Positions 31,738-40,791 of a stretch of DNA of 64,000 nt are shown one piece after another. The first letter of the stretch is position 1, and every line of letters begins with the position of its first letter. The notes beneath the pieces are model-generated. The model was not told the DNA's origin, searched no databases, and saw only the letters and a program-made list of their open reading frames with translations. The DNA is from an uncultured Lachnospiraceae bacterium. GTDB lineage: Bacteria; Bacillota; Clostridia; Lachnospirales; Lachnospiraceae. Where the stretch lies: the NCBI GenBank assembly GCA_947629865.1, contig CANRFJ010000002.1, positions 149,071-213,070 of the forward strand. The letters run 5' to 3'. The translations under genes and the position numbers were made by a program.

Positions 31738-32088
31738 ATGAAAACTGGCTATGAATTTACGGTGGAAAATGCAGGAAAGGAAAGCGTAGACGAACTGGTA
31801 GGACAGAAGCTGAAAAGATTTCGTGAAATATACAGCATAGGACGGAAGGAAATGGCAGACCGGTTCCACATCACGGAGGATGCCCTGTACCGGATTGAAA
31901 AGGGAAAGGTAGGGCTTTCCAGTGAATATTGCTACATACTTGCCAATGAGTTAAATTGCGATATGAATTACCTGTTTGGCAACAGTCCGGTTCCGCAGCG
32001 AATGGAGTCCTTTCGGAAAAAAGATATAACGGGGAGAGAGATAGGGCGGATTCTGCGGTATTTCGCACACATTCTGGAGACGGAATAG
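31738..32088 (+). CDS. XRE-like helix-turn-helix regulator (copy 2)
   Basis: RKEMADRFHITEDALYRIEKGKVGLSSEYCYILANELNCDMNYLF. Confidence 0.75.
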   Translation: MKTGYEFTVENAGKESVDELVGQKLKRFREIYSIGRKEMADRFHITEDALYRIEKGKVGLSSEYCYILANELNCDMNYLFGNSPVPQRMESFRKKDITGREIGRILRYFAHILETE

Positions 32089-32122
32089 ACGGGGAACCGA
32101 CGTATTGTTTGGAGGGGCGGCC

Positions 32123-32689
32123 ATGTTAATTTTCCTGGCAATGCTGGATGATCCAGATGATAAAGATAGATTTGCCAGATTGTATAACGAATATAAGGGA
32201 CTTGCTTTCTGGATAGCGAATCAGATATTGAAGGACGAATATCTGGCGGAGGACGCTGTGCAGGAGGCGTTTGTTCGTATTGCGAAAAATTTTTCAAACA
32301 TATCGCTAGACGAAGCGGCTGCGCCCCGGCAGACAAAAAGCTTTGTGACCGTCGTGGTAGAGCGGGCGGCCATTGATATCTACCGGGCGAGAAAGAAGCA
32401 GATGAACTGCGAAGTCCTCAGCGAGAAAATAGACGATACCATGTTTGCCCTGGACGAGTACGGGGAAGAATCCCTGCTCGGCGAGAGCGTTCTCTTTCAG
32501 GCCGTGCGCCAGCTGCCAAAACAGTACGGGGAGATTATGCTGCTGCACTACGTCCATGATCTGAGCAATCAGGAGATTGCCCGACTGTTGGATATGAAAG
32601 AGGCCACGGTTCGGAGCAATCTGAGCCGCGGAGTATCAAAACTTCGGGCGCTGCTCTTGGAGGACGAGAGCGGGCAGTGGCAGTTCTAA
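32123..32689 (+). CDS. Sigma-70 family (ECF-like) RNA polymerase sigma factor
   Basis: Region 2 ILKDEYLAEDAVQEAFVRIAKN, region 4 YVHDLSNQEIARLLDMKEATVRSNLSRG. Confidence 0.85.
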   Translation: MLIFLAMLDDPDDKDRFARLYNEYKGLAFWIANQILKDEYLAEDAVQEAFVRIAKNFSNISLDEAAAPRQTKSFVTVVVERAAIDIYRARKKQMNCEVLSEKIDDTMFALDEYGEESLLGESVLFQAVRQLPKQYGEIMLLHYVHDLSNQEIARLLDMKEATVRSNLSRGVSKLRALLLEDESGQWQF

Positions 32690-32778
32690 AAGACATATCT
32701 ATAGGATTCCAAGTGAAATTCAGGGTTTCCAAAGCCATCGAAAATATGCTATAATACAGCAGGGAGGCGGAGGAAATC

Positions 32779-33447
32779 ATGACGAAAATATTTCTGGTAG
32801 AAGATGATAAAAGTATTGTGGAGAACCTGACGGAATTTCTCCGCACGGAAAACTTTTCTGTAGAGACTGTTTCCGGACAGACGGAGGCGCTCAGGCGTCT
32901 GGAGACAGAGCGGTACGATCTGATACTTCTGGACATTTCCCTGAAGGAGGGAAACGGTTTTGCCGTGTGCTCCTATGTAAAGCAAAATACGGATATGCCG
33001 GTTATCTTTCTCACGGCTTCCGGCGATGAGTACAGCGTGGTCTCAGGGCTGGATATGGGGGCGGACGATTACATCAGCAAGCCATTCCGTCCAAGGGAAC
33101 TGGTATCGAGAATCCACAGCGTCCTGCGCCGCTGCGGTAAGGTGCAGTCCATGTATGAATCGGGGGGCGTCTCCATTGACACGACAAAGGCGTCTGTCAA
33201 AAAGAACGGGGAGGAGATTTACCTGTCGGCGCTGGAATACCGGATCTTACTGACGCTTTTCCACAACAAGGGGACTCTGCTGACGCGGGAGATGCTCCTG
33301 AACGAGATCTGGGACGTGGCGGGCGAATTTGTCAATGACAACACGCTCACGGTATACATCCGCAGAATCCGCAGCAAGATTGAGGATGATCCGGCAAAGC
33401 CGCGGATTATCCAGACTGTTCGGGGAATGGGATATAAGGTGGAATAA
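32779..33447 (+). CDS. OmpR-family response regulator
   Basis: Receiver plus winged helix (TVYIRRIRSKIEDDPAKPRIIQTVRGMGYK). Confidence 0.92.
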   Translation: MTKIFLVEDDKSIVENLTEFLRTENFSVETVSGQTEALRRLETERYDLILLDISLKEGNGFAVCSYVKQNTDMPVIFLTASGDEYSVVSGLDMGADDYISKPFRPRELVSRIHSVLRRCGKVQSMYESGGVSIDTTKASVKKNGEEIYLSALEYRILLTLFHNKGTLLTREMLLNEIWDVAGEFVNDNTLTVYIRRIRSKIEDDPAKPRIIQTVRGMGYKVE

Positions 33448-33479
33448 AAATAAGCGCCGGAATATGGAGGGAGGCAGAG

Positions 33480-34490
33480 ATGGCCTATCTGCGGAACAGG
33501 GAGATAAAATGGGAAATTCTTATATTTGCCGCGCTCTGGTGCGGAGGCTGCGTCCTGGGAGCAGTGACGGCAGGGCTCTTGGGGGCGGCGTCGGCGGCTC
33601 TCACAGGATTTCTTTTTTTGTTCTGCCATTTTTTCCTCTCTTACCGCCGTTACCGCAGGATTGCGGAGCTCTCGGAGCGGATCAGCCGGTGTATGCGCGG
33701 GCAGGAGGAACTTTTTATAGCGGAGCAGAGGGAGGGCGAACTCTCGGTGCTGGAGACAGAGGTGCAGAAGATGGTTCTCCGGCTGAAAAATCAGGCTGAC
33801 CTGTTGAAAAATGACAAGATCTATCTCTCCGATTCCATCGCCGATATATCCCACCAGATACGGACTCCGCTGACTACGGTAAACCTCATTGTGTCCCGCC
33901 TGTCCGTGCCGGAGCTGTCTGCCGGTAAGCGCAGGGAGCTGCTGAAGGAACTGGAGGAGATGCTGATACACATCGACTGGCTGATCCAGTCCCTTTTGAA
34001 AATTTCCAGGCTGGACGCAGGAACCATTGTCATGCAGCGGGAGAAGGTGTCTGTGCGTGAACTGATCCGCCTTTCCACAGAGGCGTTGGAAATTCCCATG
34101 GAATTAAAGGGGCAGACGCTGAGGATATCCTGCGGGAGTGACGTGTGCTTTGACGGCGATATAAAATGGGCGAAGGAGGCTCTCCTGAATATTGTCAAGA
34201 ACTGTATGGAACACACGCCGGAGGGAGGCTTTATAAAAATCGAGGCGGAAGAAAATCCCATATATACGGAAATCGTTGTACAGGATAACGGGCCGGGAAT
34301 CTCTCCGGAAGAACTCCCCAGTCTTTTTGAGCGCTTCTTTAAGGGCCGGAATTCAGCGGAGAAAAGCGTGGGCATAGGGCTGGCGCTGGCCAAAATGATT
34401 ATCGAGGAGCAAAAGGGGAGAGTGTCGGTGGAAAATGTACCGGAGGGTGGGGCGAAATTTGTAATTCGTTTTTATAAGGCGGTGGTGTAG
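33480..34490 (+). CDS. Sensor histidine kinase
   Basis: DISHQIRTPLTTVNL, QDNGPGISPEELPSLFERFF, GIGLALAKMI. Confidence 0.92.
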   Translation: MAYLRNREIKWEILIFAALWCGGCVLGAVTAGLLGAASAALTGFLFLFCHFFLSYRRYRRIAELSERISRCMRGQEELFIAEQREGELSVLETEVQKMVLRLKNQADLLKNDKIYLSDSIADISHQIRTPLTTVNLIVSRLSVPELSAGKRRELLKELEEMLIHIDWLIQSLLKISRLDAGTIVMQREKVSVRELIRLSTEALEIPMELKGQTLRISCGSDVCFDGDIKWAKEALLNIVKNCMEHTPEGGFIKIEAEENPIYTEIVVQDNGPGISPEELPSLFERFFKGRNSAEKSVGIGLALAKMIIEEQKGRVSVENVPEGGAKFVIRFYKAVV

Positions 34491-34514
34491 GGGCGGACTA
34501 TAGGACGCCCCGCA

Positions 34515-34578
34515 AGATACGAACCCCATCAGATACGAACCCCATCAGATACGAACCCCATCAGATACGGAACCCGTC
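34515..34578. repeat. Four tandem 16-bp repeats at the mntP 3' end
   Basis: AGATACGAACCCCATC x3 plus AGATACGGAACCCGTC. Confidence 0.9.
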
Positions 34579-35161
34579 AGAATATGCCCCCGATAAATAT
34601 TTCGATTCCAATTGCAATCAGGATAATGCCGCCGATGATCTGCGCGCTGTTGGACAGCCTCGTGCCAAATCTCTTGCCGATGGCAAGCCCTGCCATACAG
34701 AGGGCGAAGGTGACGGCTGCGATGATGGCACAGGCTGCCAGCGCCATGCCCCATCCGTATCCGGCGATGGTAAAACCGACGGACAATGCGTCGATCGAAG
34801 TTGCGATACCCTGGATGAGCAGAGCTCCGGCGCCAAGGCTCGTTTCTTTCTCCTCTGCGGGCGCGGTGCGGCTGCCCTCGCTCAGCATTTTCCCGCCGAT
34901 AAGGGCGAGAAGGAGAAGGGCGATCCATGGGACGGCTCTCTCAAACGCCTTGAAGTACCGGCTGATTGTGTGGACGCAGATCCAGCCAATCAGCGGCATG
35001 GCAAACTGAAATCCGGCGAACACACCGGCAATTTCGCTCATTCGGTTTTTTTTCATCTTCGTGTCATTCAGGCCGTTTGCCAGGGATACGGAAAAGGCGT
35101 CCATGGCAAGTCCCACGCCGAGCAGAACGCTGTTAATGACAAATGCAAAATCTAATTTCAT
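34577..35161 (-). CDS. mntP: Manganese efflux pump MntP
   Basis: GVGLAMDAFSVSLANGL, GIATSIDALSVGFTIAGYGW. Confidence 0.88.
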   Translation of the reverse strand: MKLDFAFVINSVLLGVGLAMDAFSVSLANGLNDTKMKKNRMSEIAGVFAGFQFAMPLIGWICVHTISRYFKAFERAVPWIALLLLALIGGKMLSEGSRTAPAEEKETSLGAGALLIQGIATSIDALSVGFTIAGYGWGMALAACAIIAAVTFALCMAGLAIGKRFGTRLSNSAQIIGGIILIAIGIEIFIGGIF

Positions 35162-35321
35162 CTTTTGACTCGCTTTTATTATAGATATATGCTTGTTGCT
35201 TCCCTGTGGGAAAATTATCACATTCAATCTACCACAGGGCAGCAGGAATGTCAATGTAACTGGTTGACAGTGTAAACAAAATATGCAATAATAAACACAA
35301 ATACTGGTTTTCAAGGGAGGA

Positions 35322-36713
35322 ATGAATATGAGAAAAAGATGGATTTCGGGAGTTGTGCTGCTTGGAGTGGTATTATCCATGACAGGCTGCGGACTGGCTA
35401 ATACGGCCGGAGACGCAGTCAGCGGAGGGGCAGTCAGCGGAGAAGCGGTCAGCGAAGGAGCAGCCAGTGGAGAGGCAGTCGGCGAAGCAGAGGGAGACAG
35501 CGCCGCCAGGGCCGCCATTATTTCAGACATATATCCGCTTTGCAGCAGCCATAACCTCTATAAGATGGAGGACAATACAGTGATTCAGTGCAGCCTGGAT
35601 GGAAAAGAACAGAAAGTGATACAGATGCCGGGGGCAGAGCGGAAAAAGAACGAGGTTGAAGTAAAATATGTCAGTGATACAGAAATTTTATATACAGTAT
35701 ACCGGGATTATGACGGAAAAGAAAGCGAGTATGAATTCTGTGATGAGCTATGGAGTGTGCCGGTTCGGCAGACAGGCGGGGAAAATCGTCCCGGCAGTCA
35801 GACAGACGGGGAAAACCGTCCCGACTGTCAGGACGAACTGCTTTTAGATAAGGCGGAAAAGATTTTGGAGAAAGCGGACGGAATGGGGGGCCTTCTGTAT
35901 GTAGATGAAAATTTTATTGCCTGGTTGGACGCTACGTCAGCTGTTTATAACGAATACGACCGCAGGGAAAAGAAATTTATTTCTGTGTGCAGCGGGGATA
36001 AGAAGAATACATATTATGCTTTTCCGACGGGAAAGTATGGCACGGCAAACGGATATGAAAGATTTTCCTCCAATTCAGTGCTGCTGGAAACGGAGGATAA
36101 CACGAGCATTTATGCACACAAGGTGGGAAGCGGCAAGATAGAGCGGGTTGCAACCCATTACAGTGACCGCTATAGCGACGGGGTGAATCTTGCCTGTGGC
36201 GGGAACAGGATTTACTATACGACGCTCCACAACACATATTCCGATCCGTATAAAGAGATCGAAGATGAATACAGCTATGATATATGGTGTTATGATGGCG
36301 ATACTGGTGAGAACAAAATCTTAGTCAGGGAGGAGCAGCTCCGGCAGATATATCCGAAATTTTGGTTGGTTGACTCCCTTTTTACAGATGGCAGTGAATC
36401 GTTATATGCGATTATCTATACAAGGGACGGAGAGACATTGGATCTTAAGGTTGTAAAGATTTCTCTCTCCGGAAAACAGGAAATTGTGCCCGTTGAGCCG
36501 CTGAACAAAGCGTTAGATAGCGATAGCGACTTTTTAGCGTATATTTACGGATTTGCGGCAGATAGATGTTTTTACGGAAAATATGAAACAGGGGAAAAGA
36601 GTGAGGAAGAATATTATACCTGCAATCTCTCTACGGGAGAGATAAAAAAAGTTACAAAGGGTGATCCGGAGTACTATTTCTGGGTACTAGATGACTGGTC
36701 TTGGGGTGAATAA
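35322..36713 (+). CDS. Lipoprotein with pentapeptide repeat linker
   Basis: Lipobox SMTGCGLA; GGAVSGEAVSEGAASGEAVGEA. Confidence 0.7.
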   Translation: MNMRKRWISGVVLLGVVLSMTGCGLANTAGDAVSGGAVSGEAVSEGAASGEAVGEAEGDSAARAAIISDIYPLCSSHNLYKMEDNTVIQCSLDGKEQKVIQMPGAERKKNEVEVKYVSDTEILYTVYRDYDGKESEYEFCDELWSVPVRQTGGENRPGSQTDGENRPDCQDELLLDKAEKILEKADGMGGLLYVDENFIAWLDATSAVYNEYDRREKKFISVCSGDKKNTYYAFPTGKYGTANGYERFSSNSVLLETEDNTSIYAHKVGSGKIERVATHYSDRYSDGVNLACGGNRIYYTTLHNTYSDPYKEIEDEYSYDIWCYDGDTGENKILVREEQLRQIYPKFWLVDSLFTDGSESLYAIIYTRDGETLDLKVVKISLSGKQEIVPVEPLNKALDSDSDFLAYIYGFAADRCFYGKYETGEKSEEEYYTCNLSTGEIKKVTKGDPEYYFWVLDDWSWGE

Positions 36714-36809
36714 GGCACAGAGGGGCGCTTCGGACTATTATGGCGGATTTTGCATTTTATCCGACAGTGTGGTATGATAGGGGAAGAAAACCAATGGGGA
36801 GGTGTACCT

Positions 36810-37064
36810 ATGGCGCGAAAGAGCAGTGTAGAAAGGGCAAACCGGCAGATTGGCGGATTTGCCAGTGCAAAGAAAAATATTGTGATACAGTATCAGGGAC
36901 GGGAGCGCTCGGAAAAGCATCTGTTGGATTTGATCTATCAGGATGTAATAGAGCGCGGAGTTCCGGAGGACGACATCGAGACAGTGGACGTGTATATCAA
37001 GCTGGAGGAGCAGGCCGTATATTATGTGGTAAACAAAAACATCAAGGGACAGATTGCATTTTAG
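36810..37064 (+). CDS. DUF6465-like small protein
   Basis: ARKSSVERANRQIGGFASAKKNIVIQYQG..; directly upstream of parA. Confidence 0.55.
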   Translation: MARKSSVERANRQIGGFASAKKNIVIQYQGRERSEKHLLDLIYQDVIERGVPEDDIETVDVYIKLEEQAVYYVVNKNIKGQIAF

Positions 37065-37100
37065 GTTACAGATGAAATACATGCAGAACGGAGGATAACG

Positions 37101-37856
37101 ATGGCGGTTACTTATGTGATAGCGAATCAGAAGGGTGGAATCGGAAAGACGACGACGGCGACGACGCTGGCCGGTGTGCTGGCCACAAAGGGAAAGACTT
37201 TGCTCATTGATGCCGATCCGCAGGGCAACAGCACGAGCACCTATCAGGCCCAAATTGAGGATCAGGCGACGTTGTATGACGTTATGGTGGACGCGGAGGC
37301 GCTGCCGATTGAGGACGCTGTTCAGAAGATGGAAAACGGGGATATTGTGGCGTCCGATCCACTTCTTGCCAATGCGGGAAAGCTGCTGGACGGCAATGTG
37401 GAGGGCATGTACCGGCTCCAGGACGCTATGGATATGCTGGAGGGCTATGATTATATCGTGATCGACACGGCGCCGTCTCTGGACGTGGTACTTTATAACT
37501 GTCTGATTGCAGCGGACAAGGTTATTATACCGGTGACTGCGGACGCATATGCAATGCAGGGCTTATCCAAACTGACCGATACCATTAAGGCGGTTCAGAA
37601 ACGGCAGAATCCGAGGCTCTCTATCGCCGGATTGCTGCTTGTGAAATATTCGGGGCGCTCCAACCTTGAGAAGAATCTCCGGCAGAAGATACAGGAAGTG
37701 GCGGAGCAGATTGGCACGCAGCTGTTTGCCACTGTGATCCGTGAGTGCGTAAAGACAAAAGAGGCTCAGATGAATAAAAAACTGTTGATTGACTATGCGC
37801 CGAACTGCACGACGATGCAGGACTATAGGGACTTTGTTGAGGAACTGCTGGCATAG
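37101..37856 (+). CDS. ParA/Soj-family ATPase
   Basis: Deviant Walker A QKGGIGKTTTATTLAG, DADPQGNS. Confidence 0.9.
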   Translation: MAVTYVIANQKGGIGKTTTATTLAGVLATKGKTLLIDADPQGNSTSTYQAQIEDQATLYDVMVDAEALPIEDAVQKMENGDIVASDPLLANAGKLLDGNVEGMYRLQDAMDMLEGYDYIVIDTAPSLDVVLYNCLIAADKVIIPVTADAYAMQGLSKLTDTIKAVQKRQNPRLSIAGLLLVKYSGRSNLEKNLRQKIQEVAEQIGTQLFATVIRECVKTKEAQMNKKLLIDYAPNCTTMQDYRDFVEELLA

Positions 37857-38177
37857 AGCGAAATCTTGCGTCCGGCGCCGCTTTTGCGCCGGTCTGCAGT
37901 GTGGGGGAATATAAGTTTCTGACTTTGTGGGAATTATCAGAGCCAGGGAATTATCAGAGCCGTCCTGCGATGGGAGTTGCGGGGCGGTTTTAGTGCGGCG
38001 TAAAAAGGCTGTTTTAGGCACCTGCGTACGTTACCCAGAAAGAAATTCCGATATTTACAAAATAATATTAAAACACAATAATCGAATATTAAATGAATAA
38101 AATTGTGAAAAAATCACAAAAATATTGACATAACATCAAAAAAAGACTATATTTATGTAGTAAAGGAGGGATTTGAT

Positions 38178-39371
38178 ATGCTAGTACAATTTATGGTAAA
38201 GAATGTTTTGTCTTTTAAGAAAGAGACTGTTTTGGACATGACAGCAATTAACGCATATAAAGAGCATGAATGTAATTTGATTGAGTACGGGACAAAAGAG
38301 AGGATTCTCAGGGTGGCAGCCATTTATGGGGCAAATGCAAGTGGGAAGTCAAATCTGTATCTGGCAATGAAATATTTTCAGCAAATTATTTTGGCGTCAT
38401 TTAATAATGTGGAAGATGGTGAGAGGACGGCAATTGACAAGTTTTACCGGCCGTTTCTATTCGAAAAAGGGAAGGAAAATTCAGAATTTCAGATAATTGA
38501 AATATTAAATGGCTATGAGTACAAGTATGGATTTGAATATAATGCGGATTGTATTGTGACGGAATGGTTGTACAGGAAAAGTCTGGAAACAAACAGAAGA
38601 ACAACTATTTTTGAAAGAAGCACTGATACCGTTGAATTTGGGGCTTTGGTGAGAAAGGAGTGCGACGTATATAAGGAACAGCTTCCGGCTGAAACCTTAG
38701 TACTTTCTTTTTTTAATAAGTTAAAACTAAAAACGGATATTTTCAAAAGCGTTTATTCCGGAATAATGAGCACACTGGTAGTTCCGACCGATTTTTTTGA
38801 GGACAAATCTATTTTGCAAACGTATTTGCCAAATGTCATTGACAATGACAAAGAGAAGTTAGTAGAATTTTTATCGGCGATTGATACAGGTATTAAAGAT
38901 ATTATTTATGATGACAGCGAAAATGAACTGAGTTTTTTTACGTTTCATAGCGGAAAAGAGGGAGAGGATTATCCGTTAAGTTTATTTTATGAATCGGAGG
39001 GCACGATTAAAAGTATTATGCTGTTTATTTATGCCAGAATAGCAATTTTGAATGACGCTTCTATTTTTGTGGACGAGTTGAATATTAAACTGCACCCTCT
39101 GCTGTTAAAATTTATTATTGACTTGTTTTATGATGAAAACTCTATGGCGCAGTTGGTTTACACAACGCACGATACTACTTTGATGGACAAAAAGTTTTTC
39201 AGGAGAGATCAGATTTGGTTTGTTCAAAAGGATGAGTTCGGTTATTCAGAGTTATCCGCTTTGTCTGATTTTAAAGTCAGATCGGATGCATCATTTGAAA
39301 AGGATTATCTGGCGGGAGTGTACGGTGGGATTCCTCTTATCAAGGAGTTTATGATGAAAGAGGGTGAATAA
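38178..39371 (+). CDS. AAA ATPase (RloA/AbiLi-like)
   Basis: Walker A YGANASGKSNLYLAM, IFVDELNIKLHPLLL, YTTHDTTLMD. Confidence 0.82.
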   Translation: MLVQFMVKNVLSFKKETVLDMTAINAYKEHECNLIEYGTKERILRVAAIYGANASGKSNLYLAMKYFQQIILASFNNVEDGERTAIDKFYRPFLFEKGKENSEFQIIEILNGYEYKYGFEYNADCIVTEWLYRKSLETNRRTTIFERSTDTVEFGALVRKECDVYKEQLPAETLVLSFFNKLKLKTDIFKSVYSGIMSTLVVPTDFFEDKSILQTYLPNVIDNDKEKLVEFLSAIDTGIKDIIYDDSENELSFFTFHSGKEGEDYPLSLFYESEGTIKSIMLFIYARIAILNDASIFVDELNIKLHPLLLKFIIDLFYDENSMAQLVYTTHDTTLMDKKFFRRDQIWFVQKDEFGYSELSALSDFKVRSDASFEKDYLAGVYGGIPLIKEFMMKEGE

Positions 39372-40058
39372 ATGGGATCAGATGATATATTCAAAAAGCG
39401 GAGGGAAGAACGAAGACAGAGGCGGCATGAGTACAGGACACCCAAAGCGAATTCTTTTCTGATTGTGACAGAAGGTGAAAAGACAGAACCATTGTATTTT
39501 AAAGGGCTTCAAAAACTCATCAAAGAAAAAGTGGGCGGAATGGTCGATGTTATTGAAACCCCTGTGATAAAAATTTGCGGAGAGGGCTGTGCGACAGAAA
39601 AATTGATCGAGATTACAGAAAAAATTGTAAAAGACGCAAAGATAATATACCAAAATGTCTGGGTGGTTTTTGACAAGGATGATTTTGAAGATTTTGATCA
39701 GGCGATACAGGACGCTGCAAATAAGGGATATAAGATAGCATGGAGTAATCCGTCGTTTGAATATTGGTTGTATTTACATTTCTGTTATAGCGATGCGGCG
39801 CTTCATAGAGACGAATGGAAGAAAAAATTAGATGCCCTGTTCAAACAATACCAATTAGGAGACGGCATTTATAAAAAGAATTATGAAAATATATATGATT
39901 TAGTTGATTCTTTTGATGGTGTGGATACCGCAATAAAAAATGCAAAAGGAAGGATGGCCTCTTTCAGAAAAGGTATTGATAAATGCTCTGCATTTGATCC
40001 AGGAACGATGGTGTATCAACTGGTGCAGGAATTGAAACAGTATCTGAACGAAGTGTAA
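39372..40058 (+). CDS. RloB-family protein (AbiLii-like, Toprim-like nuclease candidate)
   Basis: SFLIVTEGEKTEPLYFKGL, WVVFDKDDFEDF, NPSFEYWLYLHF. Confidence 0.82.
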   Translation: MGSDDIFKKRREERRQRRHEYRTPKANSFLIVTEGEKTEPLYFKGLQKLIKEKVGGMVDVIETPVIKICGEGCATEKLIEITEKIVKDAKIIYQNVWVVFDKDDFEDFDQAIQDAANKGYKIAWSNPSFEYWLYLHFCYSDAALHRDEWKKKLDALFKQYQLGDGIYKKNYENIYDLVDSFDGVDTAIKNAKGRMASFRKGIDKCSAFDPGTMVYQLVQELKQYLNEV

Positions 40059-40170
40059 AAAGCATTGCAGGGGACAGAAGCTTCCAAGTCCTTTTTATAG
40101 GATTTGCGGTGTGATATAATGACGAAAAATTATTCCGGAACCGGAAACAAAACAGAATGGAGGTTACATT

Positions 40171-40743
40171 ATGAGACAAATTTCAAAAAACAGAAGCGGC
40201 AGGGTGGCGGTAAAAGGTTTTGCGGTTGTTTTCTTACTGGTGGCTGCCCTGGTGGCAGGAAGCAGCAGTTTGGGGGGTTTTTCGTCCGATTCAGTGGTGT
40301 ATGCGAAGGGTGTGACTCTCGGCCAGCGCAATGCGCTGAGGACGGCCAGGAATTATCTCCGCACGATGCCGTTTTCACAGAAGGGACTGGTAAAGCAGTT
40401 GAAATATGAGGGCTATTCCTCCAAGGAGGCCCGATATGGCGCCGGACACTGCAAGGCCAACTGGAAAAAACAGGCGTTGAAATCAGCTAAAAATTATCTG
40501 GGTACGATGGCTTTTTCCCGCAAGGGACTGATTAAGCAGCTGAAATACGAAGGATTTACGGCGAGTCAGGCCAATTATGGGGTGGCGCATTGCGGAGCAA
40601 ATTGGAAAAAACAAGCTGCGAAGTCGGCGAAAAATTATTTGAAAACAATGTCTTTTTCAAAAAGCGGTCTGATTAACCAATTGATGTATGAAGGGTTCAC
40701 AAGGGCGCAGGCAAATTATGGAGTCAAAAAGGCCGGATATTAA
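40171..40743 (+). CDS. Exported protein with three Ltp-family repeats
   Basis: Signal peptide plus AL(K/R)xAxNYLxTMxFSxxGLxxQLxYEGFxxxxAxYGVxxxGxNW x3. Confidence 0.75.
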   Translation: MRQISKNRSGRVAVKGFAVVFLLVAALVAGSSSLGGFSSDSVVYAKGVTLGQRNALRTARNYLRTMPFSQKGLVKQLKYEGYSSKEARYGAGHCKANWKKQALKSAKNYLGTMAFSRKGLIKQLKYEGFTASQANYGVAHCGANWKKQAAKSAKNYLKTMSFSKSGLINQLMYEGFTRAQANYGVKKAGY

Positions 40744-40791
40744 AGGAAACGGCGTTTCATTTGGCCTATGGCATTACGAAAGGATAAAGAG

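Noticed and set aside
35161-35330. Possible yybP-ykoY manganese riboswitch before mntP
   Set aside because: No recognisable conserved riboswitch core in the upstream sequence.
37929-37962. 17-bp tandem duplication GGGAATTATCAGAGCC[AG]
   Set aside because: Only two copies in an intergenic gap; likely trivial.
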